DNA of 64,000 bases from contig NZ_CP138920.1 of NCBI RefSeq assembly GCF_047123815.1, forward strand, positions 1,116,001-1,180,000, read 5' to 3'. Every line of letters begins with the position of its first letter. Positions within the stretch are counted from its first letter, which is position 1. Shown here piece after piece: positions 36,146 to 44,389 of the stretch. The notes below the pieces were generated by a model. The model made no database searches. It was not told where the DNA came from and was given only the letters and a program-made list of their open reading frames with translations. Made by a program: the position numbers and the translations under genes. This DNA is from Maricaulis sp017643475 (GTDB lineage Bacteria > Pseudomonadota > Alphaproteobacteria > Caulobacterales > Maricaulaceae).

Positions 36146-37039
36146 ATGACCCCGCTTGCTCAAACCGATCTCGTCTGGGGCGCCTGGCGCGCCCGCCAGA
36201 ACCAGCATACCCGCGAGCCGTCAGGCTTTGCCGACCTGCTCGCCCGATGTCTGGACCTGGATATCGACTGGATCGATCACGCGGATATCTATGATGATGG
36301 TGCCGTCGAAGCCCTGCACGGCGAGGCGCTGGCGCATCTTGATGCCGAGCAGCTCAAGCGACTGCACGTCATCACCAAGTGCGGTGTACGGTTTCCCAGC
36401 CCCGGCCAGCCCGGCGTGCGCACAGTGCACTATCGGTCCGACGCCGCCTATATCCAGCAGCAAGCAGAGGCCTCTCTGAAACGGCTCGGCGTGGAGCAGA
36501 TCGGCCTCTATTTGCTGCATCGACCGGATTATCTGATGCGCGCAGATGAAACGGCACGGGCACTGGAGGACCTCGTTTGCGCAGGCAAGGTCGCCGCTTA
36601 CGGCGCCTCCAACTTCTCCATACACCAGCTCAGCCGCCTTCAGGCCGCCAGCGATCTGCCGATCGCCGCGCACCAGATCGAAATTTCGGTGTGCGAGAGC
36701 TCAGCGCTCGATGATGGCCGATTGGACCGGGCCGCGCAGGCGAGTATGCCCCTCCTGGCCTGGTCCCCGCTGGCTGGCGGACGATTGTTTGGTGGCAGCG
36801 ATGCATTCGCGCCTGTCCGCGCATGCCTTGAACGTGTCCAGCAGGATATGGATGCAGGTGGAATCGACGAGATCGCGCTTGCCTGGTTGAAAAACCTGCC
36901 AGCGCATACAATCCCGATCCTGGGCACGATGAAACCGGAACGGCTGGAACGACAAGCCAACGCCTACCGCCAGATCACGCTGGACCGCCAGGACTGGTAC
37001 GCCCTCCTCGAAGCGGCACGGGGAGCGCCAGTTCCCTAA
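36146..37039 (+). CDS. Aldo/keto reductase (YdhF-like)
   Basis: NADPH-dependent TIM-barrel oxidoreductase of 297 aa. The catalytic tetrad is visible: Asp and Tyr in IDHADIYDDG (about 44-52), Lys in HVITKCGV (about 77), His in LYLLHRPDYLMR (about 115). The coenzyme-binding C-terminus is shortened but keeps IPILGTMKPERLERQ. The physiological substrate is unknown. Its stop overlaps the stop of the convergent eda gene by 4 bp (CTAA at 37036-37039). Confidence 0.87.
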   Translation: MTPLAQTDLVWGAWRARQNQHTREPSGFADLLARCLDLDIDWIDHADIYDDGAVEALHGEALAHLDAEQLKRLHVITKCGVRFPSPGQPGVRTVHYRSDAAYIQQQAEASLKRLGVEQIGLYLLHRPDYLMRADETARALEDLVCAGKVAAYGASNFSIHQLSRLQAASDLPIAAHQIEISVCESSALDDGRLDRAAQASMPLLAWSPLAGGRLFGGSDAFAPVRACLERVQQDMDAGGIDEIALAWLKNLPAHTIPILGTMKPERLERQANAYRQITLDRQDWYALLEAARGAPVP

Positions 37040-37665
37040 CCCTTCAGGGATGTCGCGAACCGGGCATTGGCTTCGATCTCATCCCACTGACCGGCCTCGA
37101 TCATTGCGGCATTGGCAATCCAGGACCCTCCGACGCAGGCGACATTCGGTGTCGCCAGGTAATCAGCCGCACGCTCGCGGGTGATCGAACCGGTCGGGCA
37201 GAAACGAATATCCGGCAGTGGTCCCTTGAGAGATTTGAGATAATCCAGCCCGCCAGCCTGTTCAGCCGGGAAGAATTTCATCGCTTCGAAACCCGCTGCC
37301 GACGCCGTCATGGCCTCGCTCGCGGTTGCCACACCCGGCAGTGCAGGTACGTCCACGGCGAGCATCGCGGCAGCAAGCTCATCCGTCAGGCCCGGCGACA
37401 CCAGGAAGTGAGCTCCGGCCGCAACCGACCGGGTCACATCATCGCCCGTGCGCAGCGTGCCCATGCCGACAATCAACTCTGGCTCGGCAGCCTGCATGCG
37501 CTGCATGACCTCGATGGCAGCATCTGTGCGCAAGGTCATCTCGACCACGCGCAAACCGCCGCGCGCGAGCGCATGCGCCAGGGGCTCGGCGTCGGCCGCA
37601 TTCTTGACCGCCAGAACCGGGATCACGCTGGCCGCGGCCAGCAGCTCGTCCATGGAAACTGCCAT
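37036..37665 (-). CDS. eda: 2-keto-3-deoxy-6-phosphogluconate aldolase
   Basis: Class I aldolase of 209 aa that splits KDPG to pyruvate and glyceraldehyde 3-phosphate, ending the Entner-Doudoroff route. IPVLAVKNAADAEPLAHALARGGLRVVEMTLRT at the N-terminus carries the catalytic Glu. The Schiff-base lysine is in AMKFFPAEQAGG, followed by the phosphate-binding PTGSIT and ACVGGSW. ATG 37665 overlaps the glk TAA by one base (TAATG). Last gene of zwf-pgl-edd-glk-eda. Confidence 0.95.
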   Translation of the reverse strand: MAVSMDELLAAASVIPVLAVKNAADAEPLAHALARGGLRVVEMTLRTDAAIEVMQRMQAAEPELIVGMGTLRTGDDVTRSVAAGAHFLVSPGLTDELAAAMLAVDVPALPGVATASEAMTASAAGFEAMKFFPAEQAGGLDYLKSLKGPLPDIRFCPTGSITRERAADYLATPNVACVGGSWIANAAMIEAGQWDEIEANARFATSLKG

Positions 37666-38639
37666 TAAAGGCCTCCAGCTTCTGCCAGAGCGGCAGCGCC
37701 CAGAAGCGCAGCCTTGTCGGACAGGATGAGATTGACGGGAATGTTGGAAACATAATGCGTCATAGGTCCGCGACGTTGAAAACGGGCTTCAAAGGCGCTG
37801 TCCGGAACCAGTTCACGAATTCTTGGCAGAATACCGCCGCCAAGATAGATCCCGCCGCGTGCGCCAGCGATAACCGCGACATCACCGGCATAGGCGCCCA
37901 GCACGGCGCAAAACAGGTCAACGACCCGGCGACAGATCGAATTCGGATCGCTGATCGCCTCGGCCGTGACGTCCTCGGGTCGATGACCGGGCCAGGGTTC
38001 GCCGGAGAGATGGCACAGCGCGCGGTGGATGTTCACCAGACCGCGCCCCGACAACAGGCGCTCCCAGGAGACAAAACCATACTCGTCCGCGATAAACCGC
38101 CCGACCGCGATTTCTTCCTCGGTCCGGGGTGCGAAACCGGCATGACCGCCTTCCGTCGCGACAACATTGACACCATCACGACGCGGGATGACCAGGCCGA
38201 GACCCAGCCCGGTGCCTGGCCCGAGCACGGCACAAGGCGCTCCGGGGATCGCAGTGCCCTTGTGCAAGGTCATCAGAGCGTCTCGACCGCTCAGAGGTGC
38301 GCCCCTTGCCTGGGCCGCGAAATCATTGACCGGCAGAAGTTGTTCCAGGCGCAAATCTTCCGCCAGGTCCTTTGGGCAGAACCGCCAGGTGGAGTTGGTC
38401 AACTTGACCTTGCCCTCGGATACTGGCCCGGCTACGGCAAAGCAGGCACGCGACGGGTGCCCGCCGGAGCAACTCTCCAGAAAAGCATGCGCAGCGTCAC
38501 GCAGGTTCTCGAAATCCTCGTTTTTGAGCCGTCGCGTTTCTTCCAGTTCAAACCCGGAACGCACAGACCCTGACACCATTGCAAACCTTGCATTGGTGCC
38601 GCCGATATCGGCTACGAGATATCGATCAACCATACCCAT
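37665..38639 (-). CDS. glk: Glucokinase
   Basis: Bacterial Glk family (ROK-unrelated), 324 aa, which phosphorylates cytosolic glucose to glucose 6-phosphate. The ATP-binding ADIGGTNARFA is near residues 10-20. The middle has LLPVNDFAAQA and the conserved GPGTGLGLGLV, followed by EGGHAGFAPRTEEE. The C-terminus has GGIYLGGGILPRI. It starts two bases after the edd stop and overlaps eda by one base. It supplies the substrate for Zwf, so the operon takes free glucose to C3 units. Confidence 0.94.
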   Translation of the reverse strand: MGMVDRYLVADIGGTNARFAMVSGSVRSGFELEETRRLKNEDFENLRDAAHAFLESCSGGHPSRACFAVAGPVSEGKVKLTNSTWRFCPKDLAEDLRLEQLLPVNDFAAQARGAPLSGRDALMTLHKGTAIPGAPCAVLGPGTGLGLGLVIPRRDGVNVVATEGGHAGFAPRTEEEIAVGRFIADEYGFVSWERLLSGRGLVNIHRALCHLSGEPWPGHRPEDVTAEAISDPNSICRRVVDLFCAVLGAYAGDVAVIAGARGGIYLGGGILPRIRELVPDSAFEARFQRRGPMTHYVSNIPVNLILSDKAALLGAAALAEAGGL

Positions 38640-38641
38640 GG

Positions 38642-40486
38642 TCAGACCGTCACCATATCACGAACAATATTCTCGCCGAGCCCCGGAATGGCGATCGCTC
38701 CCTCTTCAGCCGCACTGGCAACGGCCCTGAAACCAGCAAAGAGCTCTCGCCCCATTCCCAGCGTCGCAGATGTATCAAGACGCGCCTGCTCGCGCTTGTC
38801 GAAGCCGGGTCCGGTCAGCTGCAACGTGCCGGCGTCTGCGTGCAAACTGATCATGTCCCCGTCACTCACCCGCGCGAGCGGTCCCCCAAGCGCTGCTTCC
38901 GGACTGACATGAATTGCTGCCGGCACTTTCCCCGAAGCACCGGACATGCGTCCGTCCGTGACCAGCGCCACCTTGAAGCCGCGATCTTGTAACGACCCCA
39001 GCGCGGGCGTCAATTTGTGCAATTCCGGCATGCCATTGGCACGCGGCCCCTGGAACCGCAGCACAGCCACAAAATCGCGTTCCAGCTCACCTGCCTTGAA
39101 AGCCGCCATCAAGTCATCCTGGCTGTCAAACACGATGGCTGGCGCTTCAACCACTCGGTTCTCCGGTTTCACGGCAGAGACCTTGATCACCGAGCGTCCG
39201 AGATTGCCGTCGAGAACCCGCAAACCGCCATCAGCGGAAAACGGCTCGGCGACCGGGCGGACAATGTCCAGATTGGCGCTTTCGCGCGTACCTTCAGACC
39301 AGTCCAGCTCACCATCCCTGTCATAGGGCTCGCGGGTATAGTGCTGCAGCCCGTCGCCCGCGACCGTCTTCACATCACCATGCAACAGACCAGCCTCCAG
39401 AAGCTCACGGATCACCAGGGCAAGGCCGCCTGCCGCGTGGAAATGGTTCACATCTGCCGGGCCGTTGGGATAGACGCGGCAAAGCAACGGTGTCACCGAG
39501 GCGAGGTCGTCGAAATCCTGCCAGTTGATGGCGATACCGGCCGCACGCGCAATGGCGATCAGATGGATGGTGTGATTGGTGGAGCCGCCTGTAGCGTGCA
39601 GGCCGACAATGGCATTGAGAATGGCCCGCTCGTCGACAATATGGCCGAGCGGCGTGAATTCATCGCCGGAGTGCACCAGGTCCAGCGCCCGTTTGGCCGC
39701 AGCACGTGTCAGCTTCTCGCGCAGCGGGTCGGTCGGATTGATGAAGGCAGATCCGGGCACGTGAAGGCCCATGATTTCCATCAGCATCTGGTTTGAGTTG
39801 GCAGTACCGTAGAAGGTGCAGGTTCCCGGCGAATGATAACTCTTGCTCTCGGCCTCCAGCAGGGCATCGCGACCGACCTTGCCCTCGGCATAAAGCTGGC
39901 GCACTCGAGCCTTTTCGGGATTGGGCAGGCCGGAACGCATTGGGCCTGCTGGCACAAAAATCGACGGCAGATGACCAAAACGCAGCGCGCCCATCATCAG
40001 ACCCGGGATGATCTTGTCGCACACGCCCAGAAACAGCGCCGCATCAAACATGTTGTGGGAGAGCCCGACTGCCGTGGCCATGGCGATGACATCGCGGCTG
40101 AACAGGGACAACTCCATCCCGTCCTGGCCCTGGGTGACACCGTCACACATGGCCGGCACACCGCCTGCGACCTGCGCGACACCGCCATGTTTGCGCAGCT
40201 CATCACGAATGATTTCCGGATAGGTTTCAAACGGCTGGTGCGCGGACAGCATATCATTATAGGCGGTGATAATGCCGACATTAGCACTGCCACCATCTTT
40301 CAACGCCCGCTTGTCGGTACCGCCACAGGCCGCAAAGCCGTGGGCCAGGTTTCCACAGGACAGGACGTCTCGATTGCGCCCTTCGCCGATCGCGCGCTCA
40401 ATCTGGTCCAGATAGGCCTGGCGGGTCGGGCGGGAGCGCTCACGGACACGTTCGGTAACGCGGTGGAGGGTATCATTGAGTGACAT
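38642..40486 (-). CDS. edd: 6-phosphogluconate dehydratase
   Basis: IlvD/Edd-family iron-sulfur dehydratase of 614 aa that forms KDPG. Cysteine-containing motifs GVPAMCDGVTQGQDGMELSL, GVCDKIIPGLMMGALRF and PGTCTFYGTANSNQMLMEIMGL mark the cluster and active site. The C-terminus has VTDGRMSGASGKVPAAIHVSPEA. ATG 40486 is preferred to the upstream in-frame start at 40516 because it gives the usual MSLNDTLHRVTERV start. A second, distinct family member (ilvD) is in this window at 45617. Confidence 0.94.
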   Translation of the reverse strand: MSLNDTLHRVTERVRERSRPTRQAYLDQIERAIGEGRNRDVLSCGNLAHGFAACGGTDKRALKDGGSANVGIITAYNDMLSAHQPFETYPEIIRDELRKHGGVAQVAGGVPAMCDGVTQGQDGMELSLFSRDVIAMATAVGLSHNMFDAALFLGVCDKIIPGLMMGALRFGHLPSIFVPAGPMRSGLPNPEKARVRQLYAEGKVGRDALLEAESKSYHSPGTCTFYGTANSNQMLMEIMGLHVPGSAFINPTDPLREKLTRAAAKRALDLVHSGDEFTPLGHIVDERAILNAIVGLHATGGSTNHTIHLIAIARAAGIAINWQDFDDLASVTPLLCRVYPNGPADVNHFHAAGGLALVIRELLEAGLLHGDVKTVAGDGLQHYTREPYDRDGELDWSEGTRESANLDIVRPVAEPFSADGGLRVLDGNLGRSVIKVSAVKPENRVVEAPAIVFDSQDDLMAAFKAGELERDFVAVLRFQGPRANGMPELHKLTPALGSLQDRGFKVALVTDGRMSGASGKVPAAIHVSPEAALGGPLARVSDGDMISLHADAGTLQLTGPGFDKREQARLDTSATLGMGRELFAGFRAVASAAEEGAIAIPGLGENIVRDMVTV

Positions 40487-40503
40487 GCAAGCGCCTCGTT
40501 CGT

Positions 40504-41202
40504 TCAACCGGCCCAATGGATCTGGAATGGCAGGGTTTCGTCCCGCAGCAGGGTACGCACCGGCATCTGGGCGATATCACTGCCACCCGCCGCGGCCGCA
40601 AGCGCCTCGCGCTTTGCTTCGCCGCTGAGCATCAGATAGATCACACCGGAACGGGCGATCGGTCGACGGGTCAGGGTGATGCGGTCGAGATGATCGCCGG
40701 TCACCTCGGAGCGTTCCGCACGCACCGCCGCCAGCAGCGACCGGTCCGCGTTCAGACAGGCATCCAGTCCGACAGCGTGTGGGAACCAGGATGCTGTATG
40801 CCCGTCATTGCCCATGCCGAGAATGCTCACATCGATCGGCAGGGGCAGGTCTGTCAGGCGGCTCTCCGCCTCGGCCAGACCGTCAGCAGGTTTCAGACCC
40901 GCCGTCTTGAGACCGATAAAGCTCGCCGCAGCGGCCTTGTTCTGGATCAGGCTCGTTCGAACAAAATCCTCATTGGACCCCGCTTCGCCCGGATCGACCC
41001 AGCGTTCATCCACGAGAACGACCGTAACCTTCGACCAGTCGATATCGGCGTCTGACAGGCGCTGATAGAGGGGTTTCGGCGTGGAACCGCCCGAGACGGC
41101 GAGCGATGCCGCACCGCGCTCTGCGATCGCGTTGGCCAGGCGCGCTTCAATCTCTGCCGCAAGGGCCACGGCCATCGCCTCCACCGAGGTGTGTTCGGTC
41201 AT
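40504..41202 (-). CDS. pgl: 6-phosphogluconolactonase
   Basis: Lactonase of 232 aa that hydrolyses the product of Zwf. Family motifs are LAVSGGSTPKPLYQRLSD, VTVVLVDERWVDPGEAGSNEDFVR and DVSILGMGNDGHTASWFPHA, with the catalytic Glu/His of the glucosamine-6-phosphate deaminase-like fold. ATG 41202 lies 7 bp after the zwf stop; the longer upstream frame lies inside zwf and adds non-homologous residues. Edd follows 17 bp downstream. Confidence 0.92.
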   Translation of the reverse strand: MTEHTSVEAMAVALAAEIEARLANAIAERGAASLAVSGGSTPKPLYQRLSDADIDWSKVTVVLVDERWVDPGEAGSNEDFVRTSLIQNKAAAASFIGLKTAGLKPADGLAEAESRLTDLPLPIDVSILGMGNDGHTASWFPHAVGLDACLNADRSLLAAVRAERSEVTGDHLDRITLTRRPIARSGVIYLMLSGEAKREALAAAAGGSDIAQMPVRTLLRDETLPFQIHWAG

Positions 41203-41209
41203 CTCTAGC

Positions 41210-42685
41210 TCAAGCGCTGAAGGCATCGAACCACTCCCGTTCTTCCGTTGCCAACAACAGGGCGGACTGGGTCGGACCGTCTGTACCCGCCGGATAGCCA
41301 TAGAGTTTCGCCTGGCCGTCATCCCAGGCCTGGATGATGCCATCCACCCAGCGCCACGCTGCCTCGACCTCGTCACGGCGCATGAACAGGCCCAGATTGC
41401 CGCGCACCACGGCCATCAACAGGCGCTCATAAGCGTCCGGGTAATCCTTCTCGAAATGCTCGGCATAACTCAGGTTGAGCGGCACATAACGCAGGCGCAG
41501 CCCGCCCGGCCCCGGATCCTTTGTGGTCAGCATCAGCTTGACCCCCTCATCCGGCTGCAGGCGGATGATGAGGCGATTGGGGTGGGAGCCGGCATTGCTG
41601 GCACCGACCACATCATGCGGCACATCCTTGAACTGGACGATGATCTCGCTGCGGCGTGCGGCCATGCGCTTACCGGTGCGCATGTAGAAAGGCACGCCGG
41701 CCCAGCGCCAGTTGTCGATGTGGGCGCGGATAGCAACAAAGGTCTCGGTCTGGCTGTCATGGCCGACCTCTTCGGCATACCCGTCAACACCCTCACCGTC
41801 GACAGCGCCGGACTGATACTGGCCACGCACGACGTCATGGGAGACGGAGTGGGCATCCACTGTGCGCAGGGCGCGGAGGACTTTCATCTTCTCGGTGCGA
41901 ACCGCATCCGCGTCGAGGGAGGACGGTGCTTCCATCGCGACCAGACAGGCCAGCTGGAGCAGGTGGTTCTGGACCATGTCGCGCAACGCGCCGGAACGGT
42001 CATAATAGCTGGCGCGCTGCCCGGCGCCGAGCGATTCCGCCACGGTGATCTGGACGTGGTCGATGCCGTTGGCATTCCACATCGGCTCGAACAGGAAATT
42101 GGCAAACCGCAGGATCAACAGGTTCTGGACGGTTTCCTTGCCCAGATAGTGGTCGATGCGGAAGATCGAGTTCTCCGGGAAGACCTGGCCAACCCGGTCA
42201 TTGATCTCGCGTGCCGTGTGGAAATTCGACCCGATGGGCTTTTCCAGCACGATCCGGGCATTGGCCGTATTCAGCTTGTGCTTACCAATGGCGGCACAGA
42301 CCGGACCATAGAGAGACGGCGGCAGGGCCAGGTAGAACAGGCGGATCTTGTCCTCGGCATCGTCAAGCGCGTCTGCGAGCGCTTTCCATCCCTCACCTGC
42401 ACCCGTGGCATCCACGGCGACATAGGTGACGTGATCAAGGAAATCCTTCCAGCGGTTGCGGCGATTGTCGGACGAGGTTTCGTCGAGCACATGAGTAGCC
42501 GCGAGCTCCCAGTACTTCGCGGTTTCCATCTCCTCCCGGGAGGCCGCAACAATGCGCGAATCCGCCGGGATCTGGCCGTCGCACCAGCGGTGAAAGAGCG
42601 CCGGAATCAACTTGCGCAGCGCAAGGTCTCCCGTCGCGCCAAAAACAACGATATCAAATGGTTCTACTGGGACTAGCTCAGCCAT
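41210..42685 (-). CDS. zwf: Glucose-6-phosphate 1-dehydrogenase
   Basis: NADP-linked dehydrogenase of 491 aa that starts the operon. The Rossmann motif VFGATGDLALRKLIPAL is at the N-terminus, and the active-site signature RIDHYLGKETVQN is near 175-190 with its catalytic His. Substrate-binding EKPIGSNF and PFYMRTGKRM are present. ATG 42685 is the only good start. The promoter region is shared with divergent adhC and contains a 14-bp palindrome 44-57 bp upstream of the start. Confidence 0.95.
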   Translation of the reverse strand: MAELVPVEPFDIVVFGATGDLALRKLIPALFHRWCDGQIPADSRIVAASREEMETAKYWELAATHVLDETSSDNRRNRWKDFLDHVTYVAVDATGAGEGWKALADALDDAEDKIRLFYLALPPSLYGPVCAAIGKHKLNTANARIVLEKPIGSNFHTAREINDRVGQVFPENSIFRIDHYLGKETVQNLLILRFANFLFEPMWNANGIDHVQITVAESLGAGQRASYYDRSGALRDMVQNHLLQLACLVAMEAPSSLDADAVRTEKMKVLRALRTVDAHSVSHDVVRGQYQSGAVDGEGVDGYAEEVGHDSQTETFVAIRAHIDNWRWAGVPFYMRTGKRMAARRSEIIVQFKDVPHDVVGASNAGSHPNRLIIRLQPDEGVKLMLTTKDPGPGGLRLRYVPLNLSYAEHFEKDYPDAYERLLMAVVRGNLGLFMRRDEVEAAWRWVDGIIQAWDDGQAKLYGYPAGTDGPTQSALLLATEEREWFDAFSA

Positions 42686-42728
42686 TCGGGCACGCCTTCA
42701 TTTGGGTTCCGAACGTTTATAGCACGGA

Positions 42729-42742
42729 TGTTAGGGCTAACA
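42729..42742. promoter_or_regulatory. 14-bp palindrome TGTTAG-GG-CTAACA, candidate operator of the zwf operon
   Basis: TGTTAGGGCTAACA is a two-arm perfect inverted repeat in the 146-bp zwf/adhC divergent region, 44-57 bp before the zwf start. The arms and spacing resemble LacI-family operators (TGTTAGCGCTAACA-like) known from sugar regulons of alphaproteobacteria. Position and symmetry suggest control of the Entner-Doudoroff operon by a sugar-sensing repressor encoded elsewhere. The regulator is not in the window. Confidence 0.55.
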
Positions 42743-42791
42743 CAGTGGGTGAAACATCTTGCGGCCAAGAAATGGATTGCGAGCCCGGTTG

Positions 42792-42817
42792 AGAAGTGGT
42801 TCGCTCCCGACACTTCT
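42792..42817 (+). promoter_or_regulatory. Hairpin just upstream of the adhC ribosome binding site
   Basis: AGAAGTG at 42792-42798 pairs with CACTTCT at 42811-42817, with a 12-base loop. The RBS GAGGGGAA begins at 42818 and the ATG is at 42832. It could be a dyad for a regulator of the formaldehyde operon or an mRNA leader stem. No further support. Confidence 0.3.
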
Positions 42818-42831
42818 GAGGGGAACACATC

Positions 42832-43941
42832 ATGAAAACCAGAGCTGCAGTAGCGTTCGAAGCCGGAAAACCTCTCGAAATCGTCGAGGTTGACCTGGAA
42901 GGCCCCAAGGCGGGCGAGGTCCTCGTCGAGATCAAGGCGACCGGTATCTGTCACACCGACGAGTTCACCCTGTCCGGCGCGGACCCGGAAGGCGCCTTCC
43001 CGGCGATCCTGGGCCATGAGGGCGCGGGTGTTGTCGTGGAGGTCGGCCCGGGCGTGAAGGACCTCAAGGTTGGCGATCATGTCATCCCGCTCTACACGCC
43101 GGAATGTCGCGAATGCGATTATTGTCTGCACCCCAAGACCAATCTGTGCCAGTCGATCCGCTCGACCCAGGGCCAGGGCGTGATGCCGGACGGCACCTCG
43201 CGCTTCTCCTACAAGGGCGAGAAGATCCTGCACTACATGGGCACTTCGACCTTCTCGAACTACACTGTCTTGCCCGAAATCGCGCTGGCGAAAGTGCGCA
43301 AGGACGCCCCCTTCGACAAGATTTGCTATATCGGCTGCGGCGTCACCACAGGCCTCGGCGCGGTGATGTTCACCGCCAAGGTGGAGCCGAACTCCACCGC
43401 GGTCGTGTTCGGCCTCGGCGGTATTGGCCTCAATGTCATCCAGGGCCTCAAACTGGTGGGCGCACGCCAGATCGTCGGTGTCGACACCAATCCGGCCAAA
43501 GAGGCGATGGCGCGCCAGTTCGGCATGACCGATTTCGTCAATCCCAAGGACATCAAGGGTGATCTTGTCGGCCACCTGGTCGAGCTGACCGGCGGCGGTG
43601 CAGATTACTCCTTTGAATGCATCGGCAATGTCGAGGTCATGCGCGCGGCGCTGGAATGTGCGCACAAGGGCTGGGGTGAAAGCGTCATCATCGGCGTTGC
43701 ACCGGCCGGCGCAGAAATCCAGACCCGCCCGTTCCAGCTGGTCACCGGCCGCGTCTGGCGCGGCTCCGCCTTTGGCGGCGCGAGAGGCCGTACCGACGTG
43801 CCCAAGATCGTCGACATGTACATGGAAGGCCGCGTCAATATCGACGACCTGATCACGCACAAGCTCAAGCTGGAAGACATCAACAAGGGTTTCGACCTGA
43901 TGCATGCCGGCGAAAGCATCCGGAGCGTGGTGGAGTTTTGA
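42832..43941 (+). CDS. adhC: S-(hydroxymethyl)glutathione dehydrogenase / class III alcohol dehydrogenase
   Basis: Zinc-dependent medium-chain dehydrogenase of 369 aa that oxidises the formaldehyde-glutathione adduct. Catalytic zinc ligands are in ATGICHTDEFTLSG and GHEGAGVV. The structural zinc loop is CRECDYCLHPKTNLC (about 92-106), the NAD-binding turn is FGLGGIGLNVIQG, and the class III signature STFSNYTVL is present. RBS GAGGGGAA. The gene overlaps the next by 4 bp and is followed by fghA, giving a formaldehyde detoxification operon. Confidence 0.94.
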   Translation: MKTRAAVAFEAGKPLEIVEVDLEGPKAGEVLVEIKATGICHTDEFTLSGADPEGAFPAILGHEGAGVVVEVGPGVKDLKVGDHVIPLYTPECRECDYCLHPKTNLCQSIRSTQGQGVMPDGTSRFSYKGEKILHYMGTSTFSNYTVLPEIALAKVRKDAPFDKICYIGCGVTTGLGAVMFTAKVEPNSTAVVFGLGGIGLNVIQGLKLVGARQIVGVDTNPAKEAMARQFGMTDFVNPKDIKGDLVGHLVELTGGGADYSFECIGNVEVMRAALECAHKGWGESVIIGVAPAGAEIQTRPFQLVTGRVWRGSAFGGARGRTDVPKIVDMYMEGRVNIDDLITHKLKLEDINKGFDLMHAGESIRSVVEF

Positions 43942-44387
43942 TCCTCTATGTCGACGCAGATGCCTGCCCCGTCAAAGACGAGGTTATCCGGGTGGGTGAA
44001 CGACACCGCTCCGAAATCCTGCTGGTCTGTGATGGCGGGTTGATGCGGCCGCGTTCGCCCTGGGCGAAACTGGTGATTGTCGAGGGCAAGCTGGACGCTG
44101 CCGATGACTGGATCGCCGAACGGATCGGCCCCGGCGATATCTGTGTTACCGCAGATATCCCGCTCGCCCACCGCTGCCTCAAGGCCGGCGCCCGCGCCAT
44201 TGATCCGCGCGGCAAGGCCTTCACGCCGGATACGATCGGTTCGGCTGTCGCTACGCGCAATCTGATGACCGACCTGCGCGAGACCGGCGTCATCACCTCT
44301 GGCGCCAAACCCTTTTCCCAAAAGGACCGCTCCGCCTTTCTCAACGGGCTGGAAGCGCTCATCCAACAGGTCAAACGCGGACGATAG
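43938..44387 (+). CDS. UPF0178 (YaiI/YqxD) family protein
   Basis: Cytosolic protein of 149 aa of the NYN/PIN-like UPF0178 family. The N-terminal LYVDADACPVKDEVIRVGERH and later DDWIAERIGPGDICVTADIPLAHRCLKAGARAIDPRGKAFT are the hallmark aspartate-rich blocks, which suggest metal-dependent nuclease chemistry that is unproven. Start is TTG 43938, overlapping the adhC stop (TTGA); this matches the usual position of the motif near residue 4. Sandwiched between adhC and fghA with a 2-bp gap to fghA, so it is co-expressed with formaldehyde detoxification. Confidence 0.87.
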   Translation: MILYVDADACPVKDEVIRVGERHRSEILLVCDGGLMRPRSPWAKLVIVEGKLDAADDWIAERIGPGDICVTADIPLAHRCLKAGARAIDPRGKAFTPDTIGSAVATRNLMTDLRETGVITSGAKPFSQKDRSAFLNGLEALIQQVKRGR

Positions 44388-44389
44388 AC

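Noticed and set aside
41081..42676. 531-codon open frame antisense to zwf
   Set aside because: zwf has full family motifs; the antisense frame shows none.
42729..42742. HexR operator at zwf
   Set aside because: The HexR consensus has an AT-rich centre of different sequence; the observed arms fit LacI-type sites better.
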